NCBI GenBank assembly: GCA_019722365.1
Contig: JADFUC010000709.1
Span: 1,054,001 to 1,118,000, forward strand
Source of the DNA: Lithospermum erythrorhizon
Taxonomy: Eukaryota; Streptophyta; Magnoliopsida; Boraginales; Boraginaceae
Length of the DNA stretch: 64,000 nucleotides
Reading direction: 5' to 3'
In this document: piece by piece, positions 10,236 to 21,604 of the stretch
Position numbering within the stretch: position 1 is the stretch's first letter
Layout: every line of letters starts with the position of its first letter
Translations under genes and position numbers: made by a program
Notes under the pieces: generated by a model
The model's input: the letters and a program-made list of their open reading frames with translations, nothing else
Database searches by the model: none
Told to the model about the DNA's origin: nothing

Positions 10236-12533
10236 CCTGGTCAAATGATATAGAACAATAAAATAAAAAAATAGATAATTTCATAAAATGGAAAAATCTA
10301 TTTTGTACCTTCATTTTAACACATAGTACAAAGTCTTATTGACAGGAATAGAGAATGTAATATGATATTAGAATCATGTGTCAAAAATTTACAAGTGCAA
10401 GAATTTCATCAACTCGATTTGGACTCGAGCGAGGAGTTCTGATAAGTCAATATCTAAAGTTTATTTAATAGTATTTAGAATTTGAATGCCTTTTCAGTAT
10501 TATTTGAATGTTGTATTTAAAAACATAAGATTAGTTATTTAAACAATACTCCGTAACATACGTATTATGCACACAAATATGACATTAATTTGATAAATTT
10601 TAAGATGACATCTTGGAATCGATACAAGTACACTTTCTATTTCACAAGGTGCACCTGATCTCTTGTAAAGTCTATTACGTGCTTAATATTAAGAACATTT
10701 TTGGTGGGAGAGAAAAAATAAGCCCAGATAAATAAGGTGTTACATACAAAATAGACTTCCCTAGGGACCTATAATAAAATTTTATAATAACAGCTTGTGA
10801 TGATGAAATTTGCTCAGTGGGATTAATCAAATTAAATGTCACAATAAGATGTGAAATTAGTGGGAGTAATGAAAGCAATTCAACAAGGGTCCAACTTATT
10901 TTTGTCTGGACGATAAGGGAGTAGCTAGACATGACCAAAACATATGGAATCTTTCTTTTATTTGTGGCATTCAGTTTGAGCTGTGAGTCACATGTATCCC
11001 TTATCACTAATAATTGGTTGGAGATATCCAATTATTTGATTTGATCACATAAAATTTTATGAAATATATACTTTTTTAAAATCTTAGCAACTAAGGTTTA
11101 AATTCGTGACTTCGCTCATTCAATTATGTAAAATCTTTCATCAAATATCGTTTTTGGTTGAATATAGTACTAAAATTAATTAACCTTTGTTGGCCGATTT
11201 TCAGGGCTCAAGTTGTGGGTTGGCCACCAATAAGATCATTTAGAAAGAATATTTTATCTGCTCAAAAAGACAATAATGTAGAAATTGAAAAATCTGAAGG
11301 TCAAAGTGCAACATTCGTGAAAGTCAGCGTTGATGGCGCACCATACTTGCGTAAGATGGACCTAAAAATTTACAAGAGTTACCAAGAACTCTATGAGGCC
11401 CTTAGCAAAATGTTTAACTCTTTTACTATTGGTAAATTTAAAATTACCCTTCCTTTAAATAAAAGCACTAAATATTGTCTTCCTAAGTCTAATTGATTTA
11501 TAAATGTTAGAAGTCAAGTCACTCGAATTATTCTTAATTAAATGGGTTAATTGAAACATAATTTTAGTTAGTATTTGTGCAATATATATTAGTTTCCTAT
11601 AACTAATTTGTTGGACCATCTTAATAATATGAAGGTGACTGTGGGGCAAATGGACTGAAAGACTTGATGAATGAGAACAAATGGTGATCTCAATGTTCAA
11701 GTATGTTCCCTACTTATGAAACTAAAGATAGTGGGTCTTGTTGGTGATGTTCCATGGGAGTATGTTCTTCTTCTCTAGTCTCTATTGTTAATAGGGAAAA
11801 TCACACTTCAATCCCTCCAATTATTATTGTGACGAGCTTCTCATCTTAATATGGTCAATGCACTACTCTTTTGCTTAAAAGCTTATATTTTGATTTTAGA
11901 ATCCAAGTTATTTATATCATATATAATGTCACAAATCATTTTTATTGGCGATTCTGAAATAAAGTAAAGTCTTATATTTTTCATTTCTTATTGATAGATT
12001 TTTTAATTTTTAAAAGTAGCTTTTTCGTAGATATTAATAACATGATAATTTAACCATGCTTCTTCTTTGAATGTACTAACGCAATAATTATTCACAGAAA
12101 TAAAAATTTATTTTACCGTCTCCTATCTTTATTTTTTTTTTTTTTTTAAATGATAGCTTTTTAAATCTTATTTAACTTTAATTTTTTTAAAAATATTTTC
12201 TTTCATTATACGGGAATAATTCTATTATAAAAATAATAAAATAATTTTCACACACATGACTATATACAACTAGTTAACATAAAATCATAAGTCTTTATTG
12301 GATTTCTTTTATCAGGATGTTCGTTGGCTCATGCAACCGTCTTCGGATAATGAAGGGATCCGAGGCCATTGGACTAGGTGATTCATATCATAACTTCATG
12401 AATCTCACTTTATTGATTTGAAAACTCGGGAAATATTAAAAAAATACTGAAAATTTAGACTAATACGTACTATATTTTTAAATATGTGATTTCAGCACCA
12501 AGAGCTGTGGAGAAAGGCAAAAATAGAAGCTAG
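9712..12533 (+). pseudogene. Aux/IAA auxin-response repressor with broken third exon
   Basis: Nuclear transcriptional repressor of auxin signalling (IAA14/16/17 type). Exon 1 (9712-9950) has the EAR motif ELRLGLPGG at residues 13-21. Exon 2 (11205-11431) has the TIR1/AFB degron [10 protein letters not shown] (GWPPI at 85-89) and the first half of the PB1 domain ([20 protein letters not shown]). Exon 4 (12316-12377) reads FVGSCNRLRIMKGSEAIGL, and exon 5 (12496-12533) ends APRAVEKGKNRS. Exon 3 (11635-11759) keeps its splice sites and pieces of the expected protein (NGLKDLMNENK, PTYE-KD, LVGDVPWE), but these lie in different frames. A TGA follows NENKW, and its 125-nt length does not fit the flanking phases. 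As written, translation ends inside PB1. Either the copy is dead or truncated, or the sequence has local errors. In position and type it resembles IAA16. Confidence 0.85.
10206..10234. repeat. (TA)n microsatellite
   Basis: About fourteen TA units in intron 1 of the Aux/IAA gene. Confidence 0.9.
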
Positions 12534-14782
12534 ACATATATTTGTGGATTTGAATGTTGTTCATCATATTATTATAGTAATTGATTGTACCACAAATCCG
12601 CTATTAAGTCATATATAGTTGGTAGCAGACCCCCTCGATATCTGTCGAGCTAATTGATGTTTGGTTGTGTCTGTAAATTTGGTTTGGTTTTCAGTTAAAT
12701 GTGAATGTAATAAGATCAGTGGGTTCCTTATTATCGTGAATGGGAAAATATGTTCGACATTTTTATGGTTCAAAGTTTTAGTTTTGGAATGATAAAAATA
12801 AGAAACGTTTCGAAAATATTATAGATTAAGAAATGATGTAAAATATTATAAACTCATGATCAATTATACGTACTAATTTTTTTATATATAAACATAGATA
12901 TTATAAAAAGTGTTTTGCTCGAATGTGCCTTTAAAACACATGATAACCCCATAATTTTAAGACAAATCAAAATTATACTATGTATCCTATTATCATGGTA
13001 GGTCATCCAATAAATAGCTCAACTAACTTATTTCAACTAAACAAGTTTTTGGTAATTGATTCCTATTTAAATGGAGTTCATATTTCTTGTTGCTCATCAT
13101 CTTCCTATTTATATGCAAATTAAATTTCTGCAATTTCCTTTTCATGCTTGTTTAAACTTATAAAATATGACGCATGGATTCTAATAATGCAAATGTGAAT
13201 TCAAATGAACTTTGTCAAACAGAAAGCACCACTCCATAGAAGATCAAAATTGATAATAAAAATTGTAAATATTCTTGAATCATTCGGAAACAAAGAAGAA
13301 TATGAAGGCTAATTATATATGTAGAATCATAAAAAAAATCATAAATTTGTCATGACTTATTAAAATGAGGTTTTTAGTTGTTGTAGCTTTTTCATAGCCA
13401 AAATATGTGTCGATTATCTTCTATAACTAAAAGTTATTTCAGGATAATGTTTTGCTTAAAATGTGTATTTCTACTATTAACATATGCCCTTAGGCACATT
13501 CTAAAAAATCCTTATAAAAAATATAAATATTCAACCTCATGAACTAAACTAAAAAATAAAATGAAATATTTTGAAATCAATGTTAGATAGTTTAAAATGA
13601 TTGTAATATTTGTCAACAAAAAATTGAATTTTTAACTAAAATATTTACATAATTGGTGTTATTTCTGAAAAGATCTAAAAATTCAATCTAAACAAAAGTT
13701 AACATACAATTTGAATTATCTCACACTTTTAAAGTGTGAACTACATATTATATTTATATTGAAAACTTTCTAGAGTCATTATAAGTAGACTTCTACATAT
13801 AGTTATATTTTTATTTAAATATATAATTTGAATAAATTAGTAGAAACGCTTCCCGATGTTTCATAAGAAAAATTGGAAATTCAAGTATTTTTTTTTTGAA
13901 AATAAAGTAATTTCGAAATTACATTAACGTTTCATTTCTATAAAAAAGAAAAAACTTTTCGATTGTTTCGTAAGAAACATTTAGAAATTTTAATCCATGG
14001 TCATTTCCACTTACGAAAAATGCTAGTATTTATTGTATTATTGTTGATCATAAATAAAAAATTAGAGGTTTTTCGTTTTTCAATTTTCAAATTTCATTTA
14101 GTTCGTTATTTTTTGAGTTACTTCATAAATCTAAATAAGTTATCCAATAAATTGATTTTCAAATTCTAAACTAAAGAGTTACTTCATAAATCTAAGTTAT
14201 CCAATAGATTGATTTTTAAATTCTGAACTAAAAAATTGTCCCATTTAGTACTCCATATTATTTCTCTCCTCACAATGATTTTACCAAATGTATACATACG
14301 TACTCTTAGTAAACTACACTAACAATACAACACTCGTTCGCTGTACATTTCAACGAGAACAATACAAAACCTGCCTTCAAAATAAATAAATTTCAAGGCT
14401 AATTAAACTACAAACTATCATAACAAAGAGACACCCCATAGATTATATACCAATTAATTAAACCACATAACGTATCTATTCATATTTCATTCATGTACAG
14501 TTAGTAAACAATGATTATAAGTGAAACAGCATAAAAAAACTTTTGTCAGGAAGTCGATAAAGCTGTCTGGGACAAACCATGTGCATTTGTTCCCAATTTA
14601 TAAAGTAGAAAATGATTTAAAATATAGCAACCCAAATAAATCAACCAAAAATCTGTGGGCAGAATATAATTTATGAAAATTCATCAATCACTATATAAGC
14701 TACAAGTCATCTACCCCTTACTGTCTAAAAAATTAAACCACTTGAGATTTAATGTTTCTTCTGGAATCTCTATAAAGCACCC
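12534..14782. other. Intergenic between Aux/IAA and ankyrin-TPR genes (convergent 3' ends)
   Basis: Very AT-rich sequence holding the 3' UTRs of both genes. 14119-14180 and 14176-14232 contain a short near-identical direct repeat (GAGTTACTTCATAAATCTAA followed by a TTATCCAATA word). No gene, RNA gene or clear transposon recognised. Confidence 0.5.
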
Positions 14783-17700
14783 TCATGATTTTTGAACATC
14801 ACTCGCATGAAACTTTCTCCCAGCCTCAACAGCTTCCCTGAAAGCAGATACGAACCAACAATCATCAATAACAAAACATAAGAACAAGAAGAAAAACAAA
14901 TTAGTCAAAGTACCTAAAGTTTATTGACTTAACGGAGAAAATGACCCAACACCACAAGAACTCAAATACAAAATAACTATACATTTAATAGGCAAGACTT
15001 GGTTTGGTTTTGGTGTAAAGAATAGCTGTTTTACACCTTCATTGTGCTATATTATTTATCCTTAAGAAAGTAATGATTTTTTTACTAACCGACTATGAAA
15101 GTCATAGTTTGATCTTCTAGTTCACCAAGTCATTGAAATCACATACTTCTATTGGGCAACTAATAATAAAATTAGTGGCCGATGGTCAAAGAAAGAGAAG
15201 AAAAAGGGGGTGTGCATGAGAGGAGGGGGGTGGGGGGATAAAAGTGGATGTGGGAACAATTTAATCAACAAAAGAAGTGTTTGGTTATGACCTGAAAGCA
15301 GATACGAGCTCCATGTTTTCAGGATCAAGTGTGACGCCCTCGTAGAAAGCATTAGCTGCATCTTCAAACTTCTGAAGACAGAAGGTGTAAACTTTAAGAA
15401 AATGGATATCCCACAGTTTAATTAACAAAACAAGTTTAAATTCGGAGTTGAACGTGCCTGCTGTAACCGTAGAGCTGCACCTTCACGATAGCATGCTTTG
15501 GGCCAATCAGGTCTGAGTGCTCTACAAGACTTGGCATCAGCTAATGCATAGTCTGCTTGCCCTAGACGAATCCAACAAAGGCTTCTGTTGGAAAGTAAAG
15601 TTGCATCTGTTGGATCAAAATCAATTGCCTGTCGATTTGTAAAAGCAATACCGTAAGTTGAATCTTAATGACATGTCAATTAAGTTCAGATGTTGACGAA
15701 AGTTCATTTCTAGAAACAGCTCCAGTTAGTAACAAACTAACTTAACAGCACAAGCAACATAGACACAAGTAATAGAAGAGGCACCTGCGTGTATGCATCT
15801 ATGGCTGCTGAGAAGTCTTTTCTCCTAAAAGCATCATCTGCCCTGGCCTTTGATTCCGCAGCCTTTTTTTTAAACTCTGGTGATACCTGTATTAGATAGA
15901 AAATATGTCACCATAACATCAAACAGCCGAGGTCAATAGTTAAATGAGGCAACAGAAAAAAAAATTGAACGATAAGTGCGGGAGAGCTTTGAGCTAGGGC
16001 TGTGTTATAATGAAGAGCGGACCTCTGGCAAATCATTCTTTGGGATAGAACCATTATTGCATTGGTTGCCAACCTTTTGAGGCATTGATTGTTCCTGCAG
16101 CAATTAAGAAAAAATAATTTAGAGATCTTGATTCCTTGGGGTGGAATTACTAAGCTTCAGGTCGTTAACTGCCAGAGCAATTGCCCGGGTAACAAACTAC
16201 CTGAAGCTGTGCAATGAAGAATATACTGCTGGAAAACATAGTTACAGAACATGAATCTTATGGAAGAGAACGTTATCCCAGTTCCTGTGAACATACATAC
16301 CTGCTTATTTTGGGGATCTTCCTGCATATGTTTAAGTATTCCATCAACACTCCAGTCTACAATATTTTTATCCGGAGAGGTTACTTTGAAAAGAATTTCA
16401 ACCACTTCTCTATAACCTCTTGCAGCTGCAGCCTGTATCGGCAACATCCCCTCCTGCGGAAACACAAAACAAGAGATGAGTTTTTTTCTATTTTTTTCCC
16501 TTCAAAAATCCACCCTTGTCATTGCAGGGACTCGAACCAAAGCATCGTTACTGCGAGTAATACCATGACAACTAGGCAAACCCAAGTGTCAACAGAAGAG
16601 AGGATATAGTCGAGAGTCTTCTTAAGATGACGTCAACAAAACGATGTGCAGTATTTCATTTTCAAATACATCAATTTTCTGTCAAACCCTATAAGTGAAA
16701 TACAATGAAACTAATGGCAATTGTATGATATGCCACTAAAAATAAAGAGGTCTGATATTCCCTATTCTGGTCATTTTTTTCAATCCAACAATTTGAACAA
16801 GAAGCTTTGCTAGTAAATAATCACTTAATAATAAACTTAAACTGCATAAGAACACAAGTGAATTGTAAAAGAGACAATCGCACAAACTATTGGGAACTTT
16901 AATGTTCCTCTTAACTTTTACACGAAAAAACGAATATTTTGTAGGATATCATTTTAATATAAATTATATGTAAAGTTTCAGGAACGGTATCACATCGTCG
17001 TGTAGAAAACATGCCTGCCTCTAGTGTCTAGATTCTATACTTGTTCAACTCACCGAAAGAAAGTATCAACAGTAAAAAATATCTCTACCAATACACCATA
17101 AACCCCTCAACAGGCACATCAACTGTAAAAAGATATCTGTTTGTATTGAAAAACAAATATATTTCCTCTGGTGCACCAATTCATGGTTTGCAATTGCAAC
17201 AGCAAAACACTATAACATTATAAATCCACAGTCTACAGGTATACAGAATAACAACAAACAGAAATGTTTGCAAAGGCGACAAATTTTAAGTAGTTAGATG
17301 GATACTAGAATTACCTTAGAACAACTTTGAAACTATTTTCTACCAGATATTTCTTTCGATTGAGAGGGTTCGTAATAAGAAAATTCAGTATTTAGACGAG
17401 GACAGAAGGAGAAAAAGAAATGGGAAAATAAAAAAACTGGTTTGCATGTACCTCATCAGTAAAATTAGGATCTGCTCCAGCTTTTAATAAGCAGTTTATC
17501 AATTCCACACTTCCCTGATCAGCAGCAATGTGCAATGCAGTTGCACCACCAGCAATAACATTGGCATGAGCACCTGCCTGCAGAAAGTACCATTACCAAT
17601 ATGAAAGCTTTCAAATTCTCCCGAGGTGATTTAATTTCCACACAGAAGATTAATTCCAAACACATTCGCCAAACACTATTTACACTGAAACTAGCAGTTT

Positions 17701-20428
17701 ATTCTAGATTAGAAATTGGGATGAATATAGAATAACTCAAATCAATAAGAACAATTCATTGAAACTTATAGGTGGAACGTTGTCCAGTTCCATATCATCA
17801 CATGCACTTACTAGAAATGAAGGAAGATACTAAGATCGGAAAAATAAGTTACGCACATTAGCAAAACTTAAAGATCAAAATATAAGTTTAGACAATTCTA
17901 GAAGTAACAAGACTAACTATTGATTAGCGGACAGAAAAACATAAGGAAAATGTGCCTCGTTGTGGATAAATAGGATAATGAATTACAAGTGAAAACCCTG
18001 GAGTACATTGAAAAGTACTCTACCTGAATTAATAACTCAATGCATGGCAATGAACCAGCTGCAACAGCGGTTAGTAAAGGGGTGACATCATCATCTGTTT
18101 GCAAATTAGGCTGCAAAAAACTTATGAGAATTTATAACCATCATCTTAAAATACAAAACAGTCATAAAACAATATGCCAAGACTCTATGTTACCTCGTGT
18201 TCGAGTACTTCTGTTAACATTCCAATATTACAATTCTACTATGGAGTATTTTTTATTTTTTTTTGGAAAGCCTAGGGTGAGGTTTGAACCCTCAACCAAT
18301 AGCCTTAAAAGAGAGTGCCCAATCACTAAATTATAGCCCGCACAACAACAATGCTACGTATTTACACAACACCACTATATGATTAAATCGAAGATATGTA
18401 AAGAAACTAAAAAGTGTCCATTTATTTATGGATACGAAATATCGTTGCACAATTTGAAAGAAGTTCCACAAAAATCTTGGAATGGATTTACTCACGTTTG
18501 CATTGTGTTCTAACAAAAGTTTGACAGCTTCTGATTGACCATGGCCAGCAGCCCATATAAGGGGGCTACCGGCATCACTTTGTAGATTAACATCTACACC
18601 TTCAGAGAGTAAGGATTTAAGCAATTCGATCTCCCCTGAAATAAAAGATAGAAAAGAGTAAGAAAAGTCGCCATGGACAATATATTAAGAGCTATCCAGT
18701 ATATATGAACTATACAGTGACCAAGTATATACAGAACTTATGGAAACTATCAAATACATCAAACAGTACGTGGTATGATATAGATGTGAAATTAAACAGA
18801 CCAATTATTTTAAACAAGATGTACACAACACTACATACCTATTCCAGCAGCATGATGGAGAGCCGTGGCCCCCAATTCACTTGCTATTGTGGGATCCGCA
18901 CCTTGTTTGACAAGATACATTGCTGTTGCAGTATGTCCCTGTCGTGCAGCATGAAGCACTGGAGTTTCACCTGTACCGACATTAATTGCAACATGTATTA
19001 GAAGAGGGTTTAAGGAGAACTCTAGGATGATATTACGATCATCCATTTCAATAATGCATCATAAAAAACATTTATCATAAGATTCTACGTGCAAAGTTCA
19101 GCATTAAAAAGAAAGAGCCCTTTTAATAATATCATGCATTCATGCCATCTAAAACGATGCTTAAACATCGAATTTTGGAAGTGAGAATGTATATTTACAG
19201 TAAAAGAGGACAGTATATGACACTTGAAACAAAAACAAAATTCAAATTAGCAACCAGCAGCAAAATTACAAATGAAATATTCAATTGAATTAGGCATTCA
19301 AAGAGAAACACAACTAACTCCCAAGTCCCAACAGATAATGTCATCATCATCCTCTGGAATATCAATTGTCAAACCACATAATCTGTAGAAGATTAATACT
19401 TACGGAGTACTTTTTATTTTCAAGACTCGCTACTGAGTAGGTTTGATCTACACCATCTATGCAATCCATTATTCTAAATTTTAAGTTAAGAGCAGGGAAG
19501 CAAAAATAACTCCAGACACTCAAATTTCTACTAAAATATTAACTTATTTCAGCATTAATCGTATAGCAATAAACTGACAGCCATACCATCTTCATCTTTC
19601 ATGTTAACATCAAGCTTTAACTCTTCTACCAAGTATTTGCACATCTCAGTCTTCCCCTCTCTAGCAGAAAAATGCAATGCCCCTCTCTTGTTTGCATCTT
19701 TAACGTCTGCTACAGTCCGGGCGATACCCTTCCCGTCATCTAATTGCTTCGCCGATTCTACCATCAAATGAAAACATAAAAAAAGATTCAACCTTTACAC
19801 AAATCACTAAAACCCCAACAAATTTTACCTTTCCTTTTCAACTCCTCAGATTCTGAAACAGCATTGAGAAATTGCTGTACCTTTTCCCTCACTGAGAATA
19901 AACCAAACACACAAAAACAGTAAACATCACCATTATTCATTCATACATGTTGACTTGTAACCAAATACCCCCCCTCAATCTCAAAGATTTAATTTTTTAA
20001 ACTTTAACTCAAATATTTTTGTATATGTTGTATAAAATTTGGCAAAAAATATATCAAAAGATAGTATTTTCACCCTACTTTACTATTAACACCATAAGTT
20101 TTAATCAAATCAAAGTTATATAAATCAATTAAGGCAAAAAAGGTTGTTAACTAAATATTTTTGCATATGTTGCATAATATATCAAAAAATTGTATTTTTA
20201 TTTTTTAACCACTTTTACTATTACCACCATAAGTTTGATTAAAATCAAAGTTATACATGTCAATTAAGACATCAAAGTTTGTTAATTTTGACTAATCAGC
20301 AAAAAAAGACAATATTTTAAGGTAAAGTTTATTATAAATATAGAAGAAGTTGAAACTTTGAAGATAGTGAATATAGACAATATAAATTAACCTGCAAGAG
20401 CATCAGAAGCATCAGCTTGAGTAGCCAT
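14783..20428 (-). CDS. TPR10: Ankyrin-TPR protein (TPR10-like)
   Basis: Probable co-chaperone-type adaptor with N-terminal ankyrin repeats and a C-terminal TPR domain. The ATG at 20428 opens MATQADASDALA and continues VREKVQQFLNAVSE. Successive exons encode ankyrin repeats: NKRGALHFSAREGKTEMCKYL, GETPVLHAARQGHTATAMYL, GSPLIWAAGHGQSEAVKLLL, VTPLLTAVAAGSLPCIELLI, GATALHIAADQGSVELINCL, and EGMLPIQAAAARGYREVVEIL. A linker (WSVDGILKHMQEDPQ) is followed by TPR exons: ADDAFRRKDFSAAIDAYTQ, then AIDFDPTDATLLSNRSLCWI, then KFEDAANAFYEGVTLDP. The end is REAVEAGRKFHASDVQKS. This matches remembered Arabidopsis At3g04710 block by block, including length. The TPR exon ending at 15458 is followed by a GC donor (CAG/GCACG), so that intron is GC-AG. 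No frameshift found; intact. The exact client or chaperone partner cannot be read from sequence. Confidence 0.9.
16481..16581 (-). mobile_element. tRNA-derived SINE
   Basis: Read on the minus strand, it has a tRNA-like head (GCCTAGTTGTCATGG as degenerate A box; B box GGTTCGAGTCC at 16529-16539) followed by a short body and an A-rich tail (GGGAAAAAAATAGAAAAAAAC). It sits in an intron of TPR10. The flanking duplication is weak. Confidence 0.6.
18240..18347 (-). mobile_element. tRNA-derived SINE
   Basis: The minus strand reads GCGGGCTATAATTTAGTGATTGGGC (A-box region), then a B box GGTTCAAACCT (18280-18290), then an A-rich tail of about 20 nt. Imperfect flanking repeats ACAATTCTAC (18230-18239) and ACAATGCTAC (18348-18357) look like an aged target-site duplication. 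It sits in an intron of TPR10. Confidence 0.65.
20005..20287. repeat. Two-copy tandem repeat of about 140 bp in TPR10 intron 1
   Basis: Copy 1 (about 20005-20149) and copy 2 (about 20150-20287) share the same order of words: CAAATATTTTTG-ATATGTTG-ATA, ATATATCAAAA, TTTTACTATTA-CACCATAAGTTT, ATCAAAGTTATA, TCAATTAAG and AAAG-TTGTTAA. They differ by scattered substitutions and small gaps. It may be an internally duplicated MITE. Confidence 0.65.
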
Positions 20429-21604
20429 TCAGGTTGTTATAATGTGTGATCAACTTCAGATTTTTATTCAAGATTTTGAGAACAAGTTTTGTTGAGGGTT
20501 TTAGGTGCAGAAGAACAAGACTCTAGTCTCTCTATGATACTATTAGATGGATATAGACATATAGTCCCCAAACCTCGGGTCCAAGACTTTATTTTATTTT
20601 GTAACGTGGAAACCACATCGCATTGTGATCGAATCATTGGATGAATCACAACACATTCCTTGAGTAGAGATCTGATTGATCTTGACACTGATACACACAA
20701 AATCTAAATAAACTAATTATGACAAGTCGAGTTTATATATTGCCTTAAGTCATATTGGAATAAATAATACGAGTAGTAAAACAAAAAAAATTGAGTGTTT
20801 GAGATGAGTTGAGTATAACTGCCCAAATTTCGAGTTTTTATTTGGAATCAAAATAATATGGGTTTAATTTCGAAAAAATTACCCAATCGGTTATCAATCT
20901 AGATTACCATCAAAATTTGGAATATTTCGTTAGTTGAAGACATACCTTTATAATTGGTCTTTATTAATATGAGCTTAGATCTCTTATAATTCACAACTCC
21001 ATTTATTTGGAAAAGACCGTCTAATTTAGATTTTTTGATGGTCGAATTTTGAAATTTTGAACTCAAAACATATTTATATACGTCACTACATCCATCTAGT
21101 GTGCATCTACTAGTAAGTAGTACCATTACAGTTCATCAATGGACTACTTCACATTTCACAATGCTAAATGGACTTTTATTAGCGGAGGATTGACGAGTGC
21201 ACATAGAATTATCCCACTGTTGCAAATTTATAGTATATATTTCTGAGCATTCATCAGATTCAACCTGCTAAGAAAATACATATCTCCAAAACATCCTCTC
21301 AGCAAGGAATTCTTAGGTGGTCAGGATACTTCTTTTCACCTTGCATAGCGGGACTTCGAACCATCGAACATCCTCTCATGTTTTTTTCGATGGACATCAC
21401 TCTTGTGTTGATCAATGTAATTGTAGTACTGATTTCAACAGTTTGGACCGGTATCGTCTTTAGCATCTTCAGGGCACCTACTCCTTTCAGATAATTCCTC
21501 TGAAGAATCGAGTAGATAGCTGAATGTTAATAGACAGGAAGTTCTAGTGCAAAATATATCGTTCATGTATTTTGAGAAGAACTTACAGAATCCAATCAAG
21601 ACAG
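20429..21604. other. Intergenic between TPR10 and FAD oxidoreductase genes
   Basis: Both flanking genes are on the minus strand, so this holds the TPR10 promoter and the 3' UTR of the oxidoreductase gene. No other gene seen. Confidence 0.45.

Noticed and set aside
21330..21390. tRNA-like B box (GGACTTCGAACCATC on plus)
   Set aside because: No A box, tail or flanking duplication, so not enough for a SINE call.
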